Below are positions 7,997 to 17,230 of a stretch of DNA of 38,319 bases, one piece after another. Source of the DNA: Candidatus Polarisedimenticolia bacterium (GTDB lineage: Bacteria; Acidobacteriota; Polarisedimenticolia; Gp22-AA2; AA152); NCBI GenBank assembly GCA_035764505.1, contig DASTZC010000042.1:1-38319 (forward strand). Reading direction: 5' to 3'. A program made the position numbers and the translations under genes. Below the pieces are notes generated by a model. It saw only the letters and a list, made by a program, of their open reading frames with translations, was not told the origin of the DNA and did not search any database. Each line of letters opens with the position of its first letter. The stretch's first letter is position 1.

Positions 7997-9325
7997 ATGG
8001 CCGACGCTTCTCCCTCCCTTGCAGCGCCCGAACGCCCTTCCGGAATCGCGCGGGCGCTGCGGCACCGCAACTTCCAGCTTTTCTTCTGCGGCCAGCTCCT
8101 TTCGCTGACCGGCACCTGGATGCAGAGCATCGCCCAGTCCTGGCTCGTCTACCGCATCACCGGCTCGGCCATCCTCCTGGGGACGGTCGGCTTCAGCGGG
8201 CAGATTCCCGTCTTCTTTCTGGCCCCCATCGGCGGGGCCCTGGCGGACCGTCACCGCCGCCGCCGCATCATCGTGATTACCCAGAGCGCGGCGATGATCC
8301 TTGCCTTCGTCCTCGCCGCCCTGACCTTGACCGGCCGGGTCCGGGTCTGGCACATCATGACGCTGAGCGCCCTGATGGGCGTGGTGAACGCTTTCGACAT
8401 CCCCGCCCGGCAAGCCTTTCTCGTGGAGATGGTGGGCAGGGAGGATCTGATGAACGCCATCGCGCTGAATTCTTCGATGTTCAACGGGGCTAGGCTGATT
8501 GGTCCGGCGGTGGCGGGCATCCTGGTGGCGGGCATCGGCGAAGGGTGGTGCTTCTTCGCCAACGGCGTGAGCTACCTCGCGGTGATCGCGGGGCTGTTGA
8601 TGATGCGGCTCGGTCCATGGTCGCCGCCGGAGCGGACCGCTTCCACGCTCGAGAATGTGCTCGAAGGGATGTCCTACGTCCGCCGGACGGCCCCGATCCG
8701 GGCCCTGTTGCTCCTGGTCGGCCTGGTCAGCCTCGTCGCGATGCCATATACCGTACTCATGCCGGTGTTCGCCGACACAGTCCTGCGAAGCGGACCGCGG
8801 GGGCTCGGCGTCCTGATGGGCGCCACCGGGATGGGAGCGCTGCTCGGAGCTTTGTTCGTGGCCAGCCGGCGCGGATTGCGCGGGCTGGGGAAGGTGACGG
8901 CAGCGGCGGCCGCCGGGTTCGCCGTCAGTCTGATTCTCTTCGCGATCTCACGCCGGTTCTGGCTCTCGGCGACGATGCTGGTCCCCGTGGGCTTTTGCAT
9001 GATGCTCCAGATGGCCTGCACCAACACCCTCATCCAGTCGATGGTCCCCGAGCGCCTGCGCGGACGCGTCATGGCCGTCTATTCGATGATGTTCATGGGA
9101 ATGGCTCCCATCGGCGCCCTGCTCGCCGGAGTCGCCGCCGGACATATCGGCGCCCCGCTCACCGTCAGCATCGGCGCGCTGTGCGGCCTGGCCGGCGCCG
9201 GCATCTTCGCCCGGCACCTTCCGAGCCTGCGGGGAGAAGCGACCCGGCTCATCCTTGCCCAGGGGATGATCGGCGGAGAGCCCGCTGACGAGATGAACAC
9301 GCGCGGAATCACCGCTGAAGAGTGA
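7997..9325 (+). CDS. MFS transporter, EntS/MFS_3 exporter-like
   Basis: This 442-residue integral membrane protein has about 12 hydrophobic helices. The N-terminal RHRNFQLFFCGQLLS, TWMQSIAQSWLVYRITGSA and the cytoplasmic loop GGALADRHRRRRI are typical of the enterobactin-exporter-like branch of the major facilitator superfamily (MFS_3). Members use proton-motive force to export siderophores or drugs; the substrate here is unknown. Several in-frame ATGs precede the fold (7877, 7934, 7946, 7976, 7997). I chose 7997 because it leaves a normal short N-tail. TATATT (7983-7988) sits only 8 nt upstream with a CTGACG 15 nt before it, so a leaderless transcript is possible. The gene is divergent from the phosphatase across about 60 bp. 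Confidence 0.9.
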   Translation: MADASPSLAAPERPSGIARALRHRNFQLFFCGQLLSLTGTWMQSIAQSWLVYRITGSAILLGTVGFSGQIPVFFLAPIGGALADRHRRRRIIVITQSAAMILAFVLAALTLTGRVRVWHIMTLSALMGVVNAFDIPARQAFLVEMVGREDLMNAIALNSSMFNGARLIGPAVAGILVAGIGEGWCFFANGVSYLAVIAGLLMMRLGPWSPPERTASTLENVLEGMSYVRRTAPIRALLLLVGLVSLVAMPYTVLMPVFADTVLRSGPRGLGVLMGATGMGALLGALFVASRRGLRGLGKVTAAAAAGFAVSLILFAISRRFWLSATMLVPVGFCMMLQMACTNTLIQSMVPERLRGRVMAVYSMMFMGMAPIGALLAGVAAGHIGAPLTVSIGALCGLAGAGIFARHLPSLRGEATRLILAQGMIGGEPADEMNTRGITAEE

Positions 9326-9507
9326 ATCTCCCCCGACACGAGCGTTTCAGGGAGTCCAGCGTCCGCCTGGAGGGGGCCGTCCGCTTCAGGAGGAGGTTGT
9401 GGTCGATTCGGTCCGCTGAAATGCTCCCGGTCACAGTCTGTTGCATCCGACGGGCTTCCTCCTTGAGGATATCGGCCGGCGAAGGGTCGCCTCGAGTGAC
9501 ATCAGCC

Positions 9508-10206
9508 ATGACCGCAGACCGGAACCTTCAGATCGATCTCGGCAACGGCCAGAGCGTTTCGGCCCTCCTTCGAATGCCCGACAAGTCGCTGGCCTGCCTG
9601 GTCCTCGCGCACGGGGCGGGCGCCGGCATGGCGCATCCGTTCCTCGAGTCCGTTGCCGCGAGCCTTGCCGGGCGCGGCGTCGCCACGCTGCGCTACCAGT
9701 TTCCTTACATGGAGCGAGGCTCGAAGCGGCCCGATCCGCCGAAGCTCGCGCAGGCGACCGTCCGCGCGGCCGCCGCCGCAGCACGGCGACTCGCCCCCGG
9801 CCTTCCGCTCTTCGCGGGAGGCAAGTCGTTCGGCGGTCGCATGACCTCCCAGGCCCAGGCGGAATCGCCGCTCGCCGGGGTGCGCGGCCTCGTCTTCCTG
9901 GGCTTTCCGCTGCATCCTCCCGGGCGCTCTTCGGACGAGCGCGGCAAGCATCTGCTCGACGTCCTGGTCCCGATGCTCTTCCTTCAAGGAACCCGCGACG
10001 ATTTCGCCAGCCTGTCCCTTCTCCAACCCTTGCTGCAGCGCCTCGGATCGCGCGCGACCCCCGAGCTCGTCGAAGGAGCGGATCACTCCTTCCGTGTTCC
10101 CGCCCGCGCCGGAGTCACGAGCGAGCAGGTTCTCGTTCGGATGATGGAAAGGCTCGTGGCATGGGTCGAGGAAACCGTCGGCGGGAGCAATCCAGGAACC
10201 TCCTGA
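9508..10206 (+). CDS. alpha/beta hydrolase, Tex30/KANL3-like
   Basis: This is a 232-residue cytoplasmic hydrolase with no signal peptide. The nucleophile elbow is GGKSFGG (Ser107), the acid is D164 or D165 in GTRDD, and the histidine is H193 in GADHSF. The LAHGAGAGM oxyanion segment and GGKSFGGRM elbow are the pattern of the small Tex30/KANL3-like hydrolase family (recalled knowledge). Substrates are unknown; esterase activity is the usual guess. An upstream in-frame GTG at 9322 overlaps the MFS stop as GTGA, but the 62 extra residues are Arg-rich and unlike this family, so I use the ATG at 9508. A GTG at 9496 is also possible. The ribosome site is weak. It follows the MFS gene on the same strand with a gap of about 180 bp. 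Confidence 0.85.
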   Translation: MTADRNLQIDLGNGQSVSALLRMPDKSLACLVLAHGAGAGMAHPFLESVAASLAGRGVATLRYQFPYMERGSKRPDPPKLAQATVRAAAAAARRLAPGLPLFAGGKSFGGRMTSQAQAESPLAGVRGLVFLGFPLHPPGRSSDERGKHLLDVLVPMLFLQGTRDDFASLSLLQPLLQRLGSRATPELVEGADHSFRVPARAGVTSEQVLVRMMERLVAWVEETVGGSNPGTS

Positions 10207-10568
10207 TTCCCCACGCTCGGATCACGGTCGATCAATGAAGCTTCGCCGCTCTGTTGGAAGAGCGAACGCCTCCGATCCTGAAAAAAACGGCTCCTTGTCG
10301 CAACAGCATCGGTCAAAGGAGAGGCCGTGCTGTTATGAAATAAAACCTGCGACCGTGTTTTTTCCCGCGCGAGATTTCTATTGACGCGGGGCCACACGCT
10401 GCGTATATAGATTCAGTTCCAAGCTCTCTCGAAAAAATTGCATCTGAAAAACTCTCTGCCCGGAGGTAGGGTGAAGTTTCTCTCCACCTTCCCGCTCGAT
10501 CTCTGTCCCGTCTTCGCACTCATTCTCGACCGTGCACATCCAATCCACCCATCGCGGAGAACGATGTC
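10207..10568 (+). other. non-coding region and leader upstream of the subtilase gene
   Basis: I see no gene in this 362-nt stretch. It has an imperfect stem-loop (10302-10334, AACAGCA pairing with TGCTGTT) without a T-run, the promoter given separately, and a predicted leader of about 150 nt. The leader is pyrimidine-rich and shows no riboswitch consensus that I recognise. GCGGAGAACG just before 10569 is the ribosome site. Confidence 0.6.
10381..10409 (+). promoter_or_regulatory. strong sigma70-type promoter of the subtilase gene
   Basis: TTGACG and TATATA are separated by exactly 17 nt, with an AT-rich ATTTCTA just upstream. Transcription would begin near 10416, leaving a leader of about 150 nt before the ATG. 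Confidence 0.7.
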
Positions 10569-13500
10569 ATGAAGAGGGCCTTACGGTTCGGTCTTTACCT
10601 CGCTGTCGCCCTGCTGCTCCTGCTGCCAGCCTGGCAGATGTCCATCTCCTCGTCGGGAAAGGACAAGACCAGGACCCCGGGGCAGAAGGTCGGACACCCG
10701 CCCCAGCCCGGCGCCGATTATCAGAGCCCCGGCGATCGCCACAAGGTACAGGTGAGTGACCGCGCCACTATCGAAGACCTGAAAGGCAAGGGACATCGCC
10801 TCATCGCGGACTACGGCTCGTATGCCCTCATCGAGGTCGATGCCAAGACCGCCAAGACCCTGCGCGAGAAGCCGGGGGTGGAGCGCCGCGACGAGTACAA
10901 CCTGGTGATGCTCAACACCGGTGCCCTCGACACCACCAAGGCCGAGATCCAGGCTCTCAAGGGAAAGCCGACCGATCCCCGCTTCAATCAGCTGCACATG
11001 ATCCAGTTCGCCGGCCCGATTCGGCCCGAGTGGCACCAGGAGCTGCTGAAGACCGGCGTCCAGGTGGTCACCTACATTCCGAGCAACACCTACGTCGTCT
11101 ACGGGAACCGCGGCGCCCTCCATCGCCTGCAGAGCTTCGCGAACAGTGCGAATTATGTGCAATGGGAAGGGGCCTACCAGAGTCAGTACAAGATCGATCC
11201 GTCCGTGGATACGGTCGAGCTCGACAAGGCAAACCTCGGGGTCGAAGGTCTCTACGGCATCCAGCTGATCGACGACAAGGAGCAGAATCCCGAGACGCTG
11301 GCCCTGATCGAGCAGCTGGCGCTGGAGCCGATCGTCAGCCAGTTCCGGGTCCTCGACTATCTGAACGTCATCGTGAAGCTGGCGCCCGACGCCGGCATCG
11401 AGCAGATTGCCAAGCAGCCCGACGTCATCTCGATCGCGCCGTACGAGATGCCCACCAAGATGGACGAGCGCCAGGACATGATCGTCGCCGGCAACATCAC
11501 GGCCGGACAGCCGGACGTCGGAGACTATCTGGCTTACCTGGGGGCGCAAGGGTTCACCCAGGGGCAGTTCACCTCCTCCGGCTTTGCCGTGAACCTTTCG
11601 GACAGCGGCATCGACAACGCCACCACCTCGCCGAACCACTTCGGTCTGTACGTGGGCGGCCTGCTGCCCGGCACCAGCCGCATCATCTACAACCGACTGG
11701 AAGGGACGCCGAACTCCGGCAGCACGCTCCAGGGCTGCGACGGCCACGGGACCCTCAATTCCCACGTCATCGGCGGCTTCGTGCCCGGCTCCCTGACCGG
11801 ATTTCCCTTCACCGACGCGAGCGGCTTCCGCTACGGGCTCGGAGTCTGCCCGTTCGTCAAGATAGGCTCCTCCGTCATCTTCGATCCCAATTCCTTCACC
11901 TTCCCGAACATCCTTAATCTCGAATCGAAGGCCTACAACGATGGGGCCCGGATCAGCAGCAACTCGTGGGGAGCCAACACGGCGGGCGCCTACAACATCA
12001 ACTCCCAGACCTATGACGCCGTGGTCCGCGACGCCCAGCCGGCCGGCTCCACCTTCCCGGCTGCCGGCAACCAGGAATACGTCATCGTCTTCGCCGCCGG
12101 CAACGCCGGGCCCGGCTCGCAGACCGTCGGCGCTCCCGGGACGGCGAAGAACGTCATCACGGCGGGCGCCTCCGAGAACGTGCGATCCCATAACCTCGCC
12201 AACGGCGGGAACAGCGCCGCCGGCACCGACGGCTGCAGCACTCCAGACACGGGAGCCGACAGTCCCGAGGACATCATCGGCTTCTCCAGCCGCGGTCCCA
12301 CCACGGACGGACGGCGGAAGCCGGATCTGGTGGCGCCGGGAACCCACGTCACCGGCGGCGTGTTCCAGGTGCCGTCCCCCGGCCCCAACGGCACGGCCGA
12401 TGCGTGCTTCGTCGCCAGCGGCGTCTGTGCCCTTCCCGGGAGCGGAGCCTCGGGCGATCCCGACAACTTCTTCCCGCTGGGGCAGCAGTTCTACACCACC
12501 TCGTCGGGCACCAGCCACTCCACACCGGCCATCGCCGGGATCACGGCCCTGGTCCGCCAGCGCTTCATCAACGCCGGCAAGCCGGTCCCCAGCCCCGCGC
12601 TGACCAAGGCGGTGCTGATGAACACCGCCCGCTACCTGACCGGCGCGGGCGCCAACGACACGCTGTGGTCCAACAGCCAGGGGATGGGGGAGGTCTATCT
12701 CAACTCCTTCTTCGACACCTTCGTGACCCCCACGGTGATGAAGGATGAGGTCCCTGCGGACATGTTCACCGCCACCGGCCAGCAGCGCGTCGTGACCGGA
12801 GTCGTCAACAATCCCGCGAAGGCCTATCGCGTCACCCTGGCCTGGACGGATCCGCCGGGACCGACCTCCGGCAACGCCTTCGTGAACAACCTCGATCTGG
12901 AAGTGACGGTCGGCGGCGTCACCTACAAGGGGAACGTCTTCAGCGGCGCCTTCTCCACCTCGGGCGGATCGGCCGATACGCGCAACAACGTCGAGAGCGT
13001 CTTCATCCCGGCCGGCGTGACCGGCTCCTTCATCGTGAAGGTGACGGCGACCAACATCGCCGGCGACGGTGTTCCCAACTTCGGCGGCGCGCTCGATCAG
13101 GACTATGCGCTGGTCGTCTACAACGCCACCGAGGCGGCCCTTCCCGTCATGAGCGCGGGCACGGCCACCTTCGCGACCGAGTCGTGCAGCCCGAACAATT
13201 CGGCCCCCGATCCTTCCGAAACGGTCACGATGAACCTGGCCGTCCAGAACATCGGTACCGGGAACACCACCAGCCTGGTGGGCACGCTGCAGGCGACGGG
13301 CGGCGTCAGCGCCCCCAGCGCCCCGCAGAACTACGGCGTGGTCGTGGCCGGCGGTCCCGCCGTCACGCGGCCTTTCACCTTCACCGTCAACCGGCTGTGC
13401 GGGCAGACCGTCATCCTGTCGCTGCAGCTGCAGGATGGCGCCACCGATCTGGGGACGCTGACCTACACCTTCCCGGTCGGCGTGGTGGGCCCGGGAGTTC

Positions 13501-16500
13501 CGTCCAGCTACAGCAGCGGCGGAATCGCCGTGCTCATTCCCGACCTGACGACCGTCGAGTCCTCCATCGTCATCCCCGACGCGGGCGTGGTGGGGGATGT
13601 CAACGTGAAGGTCCGTCTGGACCACACCTTCGACGGGGACCTGGTCATTTCCCTGGTCGCGCCGGATGGGACGGTGGTCAATCTCTCCAATCTGCGCGGC
13701 TCCTCGGGCGACAACTTCGGAACCGGCAACAACGACTGCTCGGGAACATCCACCGTCTTCGATGATTCCGCCGGGACCTCCATCGCGGCCGGCGCCCCGC
13801 CCTACGCGGGAAGCTTCACGCCGGAGCAGCCGCTGTCGGCTCTGAACGGCAAGACGATCACCGGCACCTGGAAGCTGCGCATCTCCGACACGGCCAACAT
13901 CGACACGGGGACCCTCGGATGCTGGGGCCTGGAGATCGACCGCCGGCAGTTCATCTGCTGCGGCGTCGCCGGCTCGCCCAACATCTCCGCCGTGCCACCT
14001 GCCACGCTCGCCAACGAGGATTGCAGCCCCGCCACGGGCGCGGTGGACCCGGGCGAGACGGTGACCATGAACTTCGCCCTGAAGAACACCGGGACCGCCA
14101 ACACCTTCAACCTGACGGCCCAACTGCTGGCCACCGGCGGGGTCACCTCGCCCGGCGGGCCGGTTTCCTACGGCACGATCATCACGGGAGGACCCGCGGT
14201 CTCGCGTCCGTTCACCTTCGTCGCCAACGCGACTTGTGGCGGCACCATCACCGCCACGCTGCATCTCCTGGACGGTGCCGTCGATCTGGGGAACGTGTCG
14301 TTCACCATCCCGGTCGGATCGCCCAGCGCGCCGCAGCCGGCGGTGACTTACACCAGCACGGCCACTCCGGCGGCCCTTCCAGACCTGACCACCACCGAGG
14401 TGCCGCTCGTCATCTCGGATTCCGGCTTCGTGGGCGACGTGAATGCCGCCATCCGCCTCAATCACACGTTCGACGGCGACCTGCTGATCAGCCTGGTCGC
14501 GCCGGACGGCACCTCCGCGATCCTCTCGAACCGCCGCGGCAGCACCGGCGACAACTACGGCACCGGCGCCAACGACTGCTCGGGAGTCTCCACGGTGTTC
14601 GACGACTCATCGGCGTCCCTCATCTCCGGCGGCACCGCTCCTTTCTCCGGAACGTTCAAGCCGGACGGGGCCCTGTCGGTTTTCAACGGCAAGCCGCTTG
14701 CCGGCACCTGGAAGCTGCGGGTTCAGGATGCCGCCAGCGGTGACGTCGGGACGCTGGGCTGCTTCAAGCTCGACATCTCACGCGCCGTGGCGGCCTGCTG
14801 CGGCGGCGGAGGTTCGCCGAGCATCGTCACCGCGACGCCCGTCCAGGTGACCTCGGAAAGCTGCAGCGCGGCCAACAGTGCGCCGGATCCCGACGAGACG
14901 GTCACCGTCAGCTTCCCGCTGCGCAACGTCGGCACCGGCCATGCCACCAACGTGGTGGCCACGCTGTTGCCGGGCGGCGGCGTGAACACGCCCAGCGGAC
15001 CGCAGTCCTACGGCGCATTGTTGACCGGCGGACCGGCCGTGGCGCGCTCCTTCACCTTCGTTCCCAGCGGCACCTGCGGAGGCAGCCTCACCGCCACCCT
15101 GCACCTGCAGGACGGCGCGCTCGATCTCGGCAACGTCTCGTTCCCATTGACGCTGGGATCGACCGCCGACACGGTATCGACCTTCTCGAATCCCGCGTCG
15201 ATCACCATCCCAGGCTCGGGGACGGGAACGTCGACCGGGGCCCCGTCGACACCCTACCCGTCCAACATCACCGTGGCCGGTCTCACCGGGACGGTGAGCA
15301 AGGTGACGGTGCGGCTGATCAACATGAACCACACCTTCCCGGGCGACATCGACATGCTGCTCGTGGGCCCGCAAGGCGACAAGTTCATCATCTTCTCGGA
15401 CGCCGGATCGGGAGTCGACCTGGTCAACAACACCGTCACGCTGGACGATACGGCCGTGGCTCTTCTGCCCTCGGCCACGGCCATCGGGACCGGGACCTTC
15501 CGTCCCACGAACTACACTACCGGCGACACCTTCCCGGTGCCGGCGCCCGCGGCGCCCTACCAGAACGCCGCCACGGCCGGGACCGCGACCTTCGCCTCGG
15601 TGTTCAACGGGAAGAACCCCAACGGGACCTGGAGCCTGTACGTCGTCGACGACGCCAGCGGCGACGTGGGGAACATCAGCGGCGGCTGGCAGCTGACCAT
15701 CACCACGCAGCTGCCCGCCTGCTGCGTGCAGGCCTGCACGCTGACCTGCCCCGGCAACATCATCCGGAACGCCGATCCTGGAGTCTGCGGAGCCACGGTC
15801 AGCTACACGACCGGCGTGAGCGGCACCTGCGGCACCTTGAGCACCGTGCCCGCTTCCGGATCGCTCTTCCCGATCGGCACGACGCCGGTGACCTCCACCG
15901 CCACGACCTCGGGCGGCGGCGTCACCACCTGCGGCTTCAATGTGACGGTCAACCAGATCGCAACCGTCTCCACGGTCACGCCCACTCCGGGCACGCAGCA
16001 ATACAGCGACCCTGTGACCTTCACCGCCACCGTCACGCCAGGAGTGTGCGACAGCACCCAGGCCGCCACCAGCGTGACCTTCTTCGTCGGCACCCAGAAC
16101 CTCGGGACGGTGCCGCTGACTCCCGGCGGAGGCGGACTGCAGGCCAGCTTGACCCGCGCGCTGGAAGAGCCGATTCCCTACGGTACGGCTCCCACGGGGC
16201 AGATGGCTCCGGGAGTCCACAACGTCACTGCGGTCCTCAACGGCACGAGCCCGTTGTTCGTCGTCACCAATCCGGCGCCGGCACCGCTGACGATCACGCA
16301 AGAGGACGCCCGGGCGACCTACACCGGGGCCCTGTTCGTCTCCACCAGCTCCGCCTCGTCCGGAACCGCCACGGTGACCCTGGCCGCGACGGTCCAGGAC
16401 ATCACCGCGACGCCTGACGCGGCGGGAGACGGCGATTTCGGCGACATCCGCCACGCCACGGTGACCTTCATCAACCGCGACACCAACACGGCGATCGCCA

Positions 16501-17174
16501 CGGTGCCGGTCGGCCTGGTCAACGGGGCCGACACCAAGACAGGCACCGCGACCTACGCCTGGGCCGTCAACATCGGAACGGCGAACTCGGCCTCGTTCAC
16601 CGTCGGCATCCGGGTGAACAACTACTACACGCGCGACGTCGCCACCGAGGACACCGTAATCACGGTTTCCAGGCCGCTGAGCGGCGATTTCATCACCGGC
16701 GGCGGCTACCTGGTGATGTCCAGCTCGGGCGGCCAGGTTCCCGGCGAGACGGGCACGAAAAACAACTTCGGGTTCGACGTGAAGTACAACAAGTCGATGA
16801 CGAACCTGCAGGGTCACATCAACACGATCGTCCGGAACGGAGGCCGCATCTACCAGATCAAGGGGACCGTGATGACCTCCCTCGCGGTCAACAGCGTAGC
16901 CGGCACCGCGGTCTTCAACGGACGGGCCAGCATCCGTGACATCACCAATCCGCTGAGTCCGATCTCCATCGACGGCAACGCCAGTCTTCAAGTGGTTATG
17001 ACCGACAACGGCGAGCCGGGGATTGACTCCGACAGCATCGGGATCACGCTGTGGGACAAGAATGGCGGGCTGTGGTTCTCGAGCAGCTGGAACGGAACGG
17101 GAACCGCAGAGCAGCTCCTCGGAGGCGGCAACCTCAAGGTGCCCCACATCGGAAGGACGCCCACGGCGAATTAA
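10569..17174 (+). CDS. very long secreted subtilisin-like serine protease, KP-43 type, with P-domain repeats
   Basis: This 2201-residue exoprotein has a signal segment (about 1-28) and a long propeptide-like region (about 50-310). The S8 catalytic domain has Asp345 (LSDSGIDN), His393 (CDGHGTLNSH) and Ser649 (SSGTSHSTPA), with the oxyanion Asn in FAAGNAGPG. It is followed by a KP-43-type jelly roll (about 730-855; LAWTDPPGP, FVNNLDLEV). Residues about 860-1717 are three tandem units, each a CARDB-like module plus a proprotein-convertase P-domain (HTFDGDLVISLVAPDG). After that come a HYR-like segment with paired cysteines (about 1720-1795), Ig-like stretches, and a C-terminal domain (about 2035-2201) starting GDFITGGGYLVM. 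The active-site loop reads GTSHSTP where most subtilases have GTSMATP. It has its own promoter and terminator, so it is probably monocistronic. Role: extracellular protein degradation, with the repeats likely for binding or stability. Confidence 0.95.
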   Translation: MKRALRFGLYLAVALLLLLPAWQMSISSSGKDKTRTPGQKVGHPPQPGADYQSPGDRHKVQVSDRATIEDLKGKGHRLIADYGSYALIEVDAKTAKTLREKPGVERRDEYNLVMLNTGALDTTKAEIQALKGKPTDPRFNQLHMIQFAGPIRPEWHQELLKTGVQVVTYIPSNTYVVYGNRGALHRLQSFANSANYVQWEGAYQSQYKIDPSVDTVELDKANLGVEGLYGIQLIDDKEQNPETLALIEQLALEPIVSQFRVLDYLNVIVKLAPDAGIEQIAKQPDVISIAPYEMPTKMDERQDMIVAGNITAGQPDVGDYLAYLGAQGFTQGQFTSSGFAVNLSDSGIDNATTSPNHFGLYVGGLLPGTSRIIYNRLEGTPNSGSTLQGCDGHGTLNSHVIGGFVPGSLTGFPFTDASGFRYGLGVCPFVKIGSSVIFDPNSFTFPNILNLESKAYNDGARISSNSWGANTAGAYNINSQTYDAVVRDAQPAGSTFPAAGNQEYVIVFAAGNAGPGSQTVGAPGTAKNVITAGASENVRSHNLANGGNSAAGTDGCSTPDTGADSPEDIIGFSSRGPTTDGRRKPDLVAPGTHVTGGVFQVPSPGPNGTADACFVASGVCALPGSGASGDPDNFFPLGQQFYTTSSGTSHSTPAIAGITALVRQRFINAGKPVPSPALTKAVLMNTARYLTGAGANDTLWSNSQGMGEVYLNSFFDTFVTPTVMKDEVPADMFTATGQQRVVTGVVNNPAKAYRVTLAWTDPPGPTSGNAFVNNLDLEVTVGGVTYKGNVFSGAFSTSGGSADTRNNVESVFIPAGVTGSFIVKVTATNIAGDGVPNFGGALDQDYALVVYNATEAALPVMSAGTATFATESCSPNNSAPDPSETVTMNLAVQNIGTGNTTSLVGTLQATGGVSAPSAPQNYGVVVAGGPAVTRPFTFTVNRLCGQTVILSLQLQDGATDLGTLTYTFPVGVVGPGVPSSYSSGGIAVLIPDLTTVESSIVIPDAGVVGDVNVKVRLDHTFDGDLVISLVAPDGTVVNLSNLRGSSGDNFGTGNNDCSGTSTVFDDSAGTSIAAGAPPYAGSFTPEQPLSALNGKTITGTWKLRISDTANIDTGTLGCWGLEIDRRQFICCGVAGSPNISAVPPATLANEDCSPATGAVDPGETVTMNFALKNTGTANTFNLTAQLLATGGVTSPGGPVSYGTIITGGPAVSRPFTFVANATCGGTITATLHLLDGAVDLGNVSFTIPVGSPSAPQPAVTYTSTATPAALPDLTTTEVPLVISDSGFVGDVNAAIRLNHTFDGDLLISLVAPDGTSAILSNRRGSTGDNYGTGANDCSGVSTVFDDSSASLISGGTAPFSGTFKPDGALSVFNGKPLAGTWKLRVQDAASGDVGTLGCFKLDISRAVAACCGGGGSPSIVTATPVQVTSESCSAANSAPDPDETVTVSFPLRNVGTGHATNVVATLLPGGGVNTPSGPQSYGALLTGGPAVARSFTFVPSGTCGGSLTATLHLQDGALDLGNVSFPLTLGSTADTVSTFSNPASITIPGSGTGTSTGAPSTPYPSNITVAGLTGTVSKVTVRLINMNHTFPGDIDMLLVGPQGDKFIIFSDAGSGVDLVNNTVTLDDTAVALLPSATAIGTGTFRPTNYTTGDTFPVPAPAAPYQNAATAGTATFASVFNGKNPNGTWSLYVVDDASGDVGNISGGWQLTITTQLPACCVQACTLTCPGNIIRNADPGVCGATVSYTTGVSGTCGTLSTVPASGSLFPIGTTPVTSTATTSGGGVTTCGFNVTVNQIATVSTVTPTPGTQQYSDPVTFTATVTPGVCDSTQAATSVTFFVGTQNLGTVPLTPGGGGLQASLTRALEEPIPYGTAPTGQMAPGVHNVTAVLNGTSPLFVVTNPAPAPLTITQEDARATYTGALFVSTSSASSGTATVTLAATVQDITATPDAAGDGDFGDIRHATVTFINRDTNTAIATVPVGLVNGADTKTGTATYAWAVNIGTANSASFTVGIRVNNYYTRDVATEDTVITVSRPLSGDFITGGGYLVMSSSGGQVPGETGTKNNFGFDVKYNKSMTNLQGHINTIVRNGGRIYQIKGTVMTSLAVNSVAGTAVFNGRASIRDITNPLSPISIDGNASLQVVMTDNGEPGIDSDSIGITLWDKNGGLWFSSSWNGTGTAEQLLGGGNLKVPHIGRTPTAN
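13147..15720 (+). repeat. three tandem in-frame repeats of about 840 bp inside the subtilase gene
   Basis: Units begin near 13147, 13981 and 14821. Each encodes E(S/D)CS...DP(S/G/D)ETVT...N(I/T/V)GT, then GGPAV(T/S/A)R, then a P-domain. Units 1 and 2 share DCSG-STVFDDS and NG(K)...GTWKLR. Unit 3 keeps the CARDB part but has a longer, diverged P-domain (MNHTFPGDIDMLLVGPQG). Units 1 and 2 are similar also at the DNA level, which points to internal duplication. Confidence 0.85.
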
Positions 17175-17193
17175 AAAGGGAGAGGGGATCTTC

Positions 17194-17225
17194 GGGGTGG
17201 GCCTGCGGGCCCACCCCATTTTTTT
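17194..17225 (+). terminator. intrinsic terminator of the subtilase gene
   Basis: A perfect 10-bp stem (GGGGTGGGCC / GGCCCACCCC) with loop TGCG is followed by A and seven T residues, 20 nt after the stop codon. Read from the minus strand the hairpin has no adjacent T-run, so it should mainly serve the plus-strand gene, though it also lies just beyond the convergent stop at 17231. Confidence 0.92.
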
Positions 17226-17230
17226 GTCCG

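Noticed and set aside
9322-9507. GTG start overlapping the MFS stop (GTGA) for the alpha/beta hydrolase
   Set aside because: The overlap looks like translational coupling, but the 62 added residues are Arg-rich and absent from the family fold.
9309-9509. 66-codon minus-strand open frame between MFS and hydrolase genes
   Set aside because: No ribosome site, overlaps the MFS end, and no recognisable features.
10302-10334. Stem-loop after the hydrolase gene as terminator
   Set aside because: Imperfect stem followed by ATGAAATAAAA, no T-run, and nearly 100 nt from the stop codon.
10581-14465. 1294-codon open frame opposite the subtilase gene
   Set aside because: The plus strand has signal peptide, catalytic triad and repeats; the reverse frame shows no motifs and low-complexity Gly/Arg/Asp composition.
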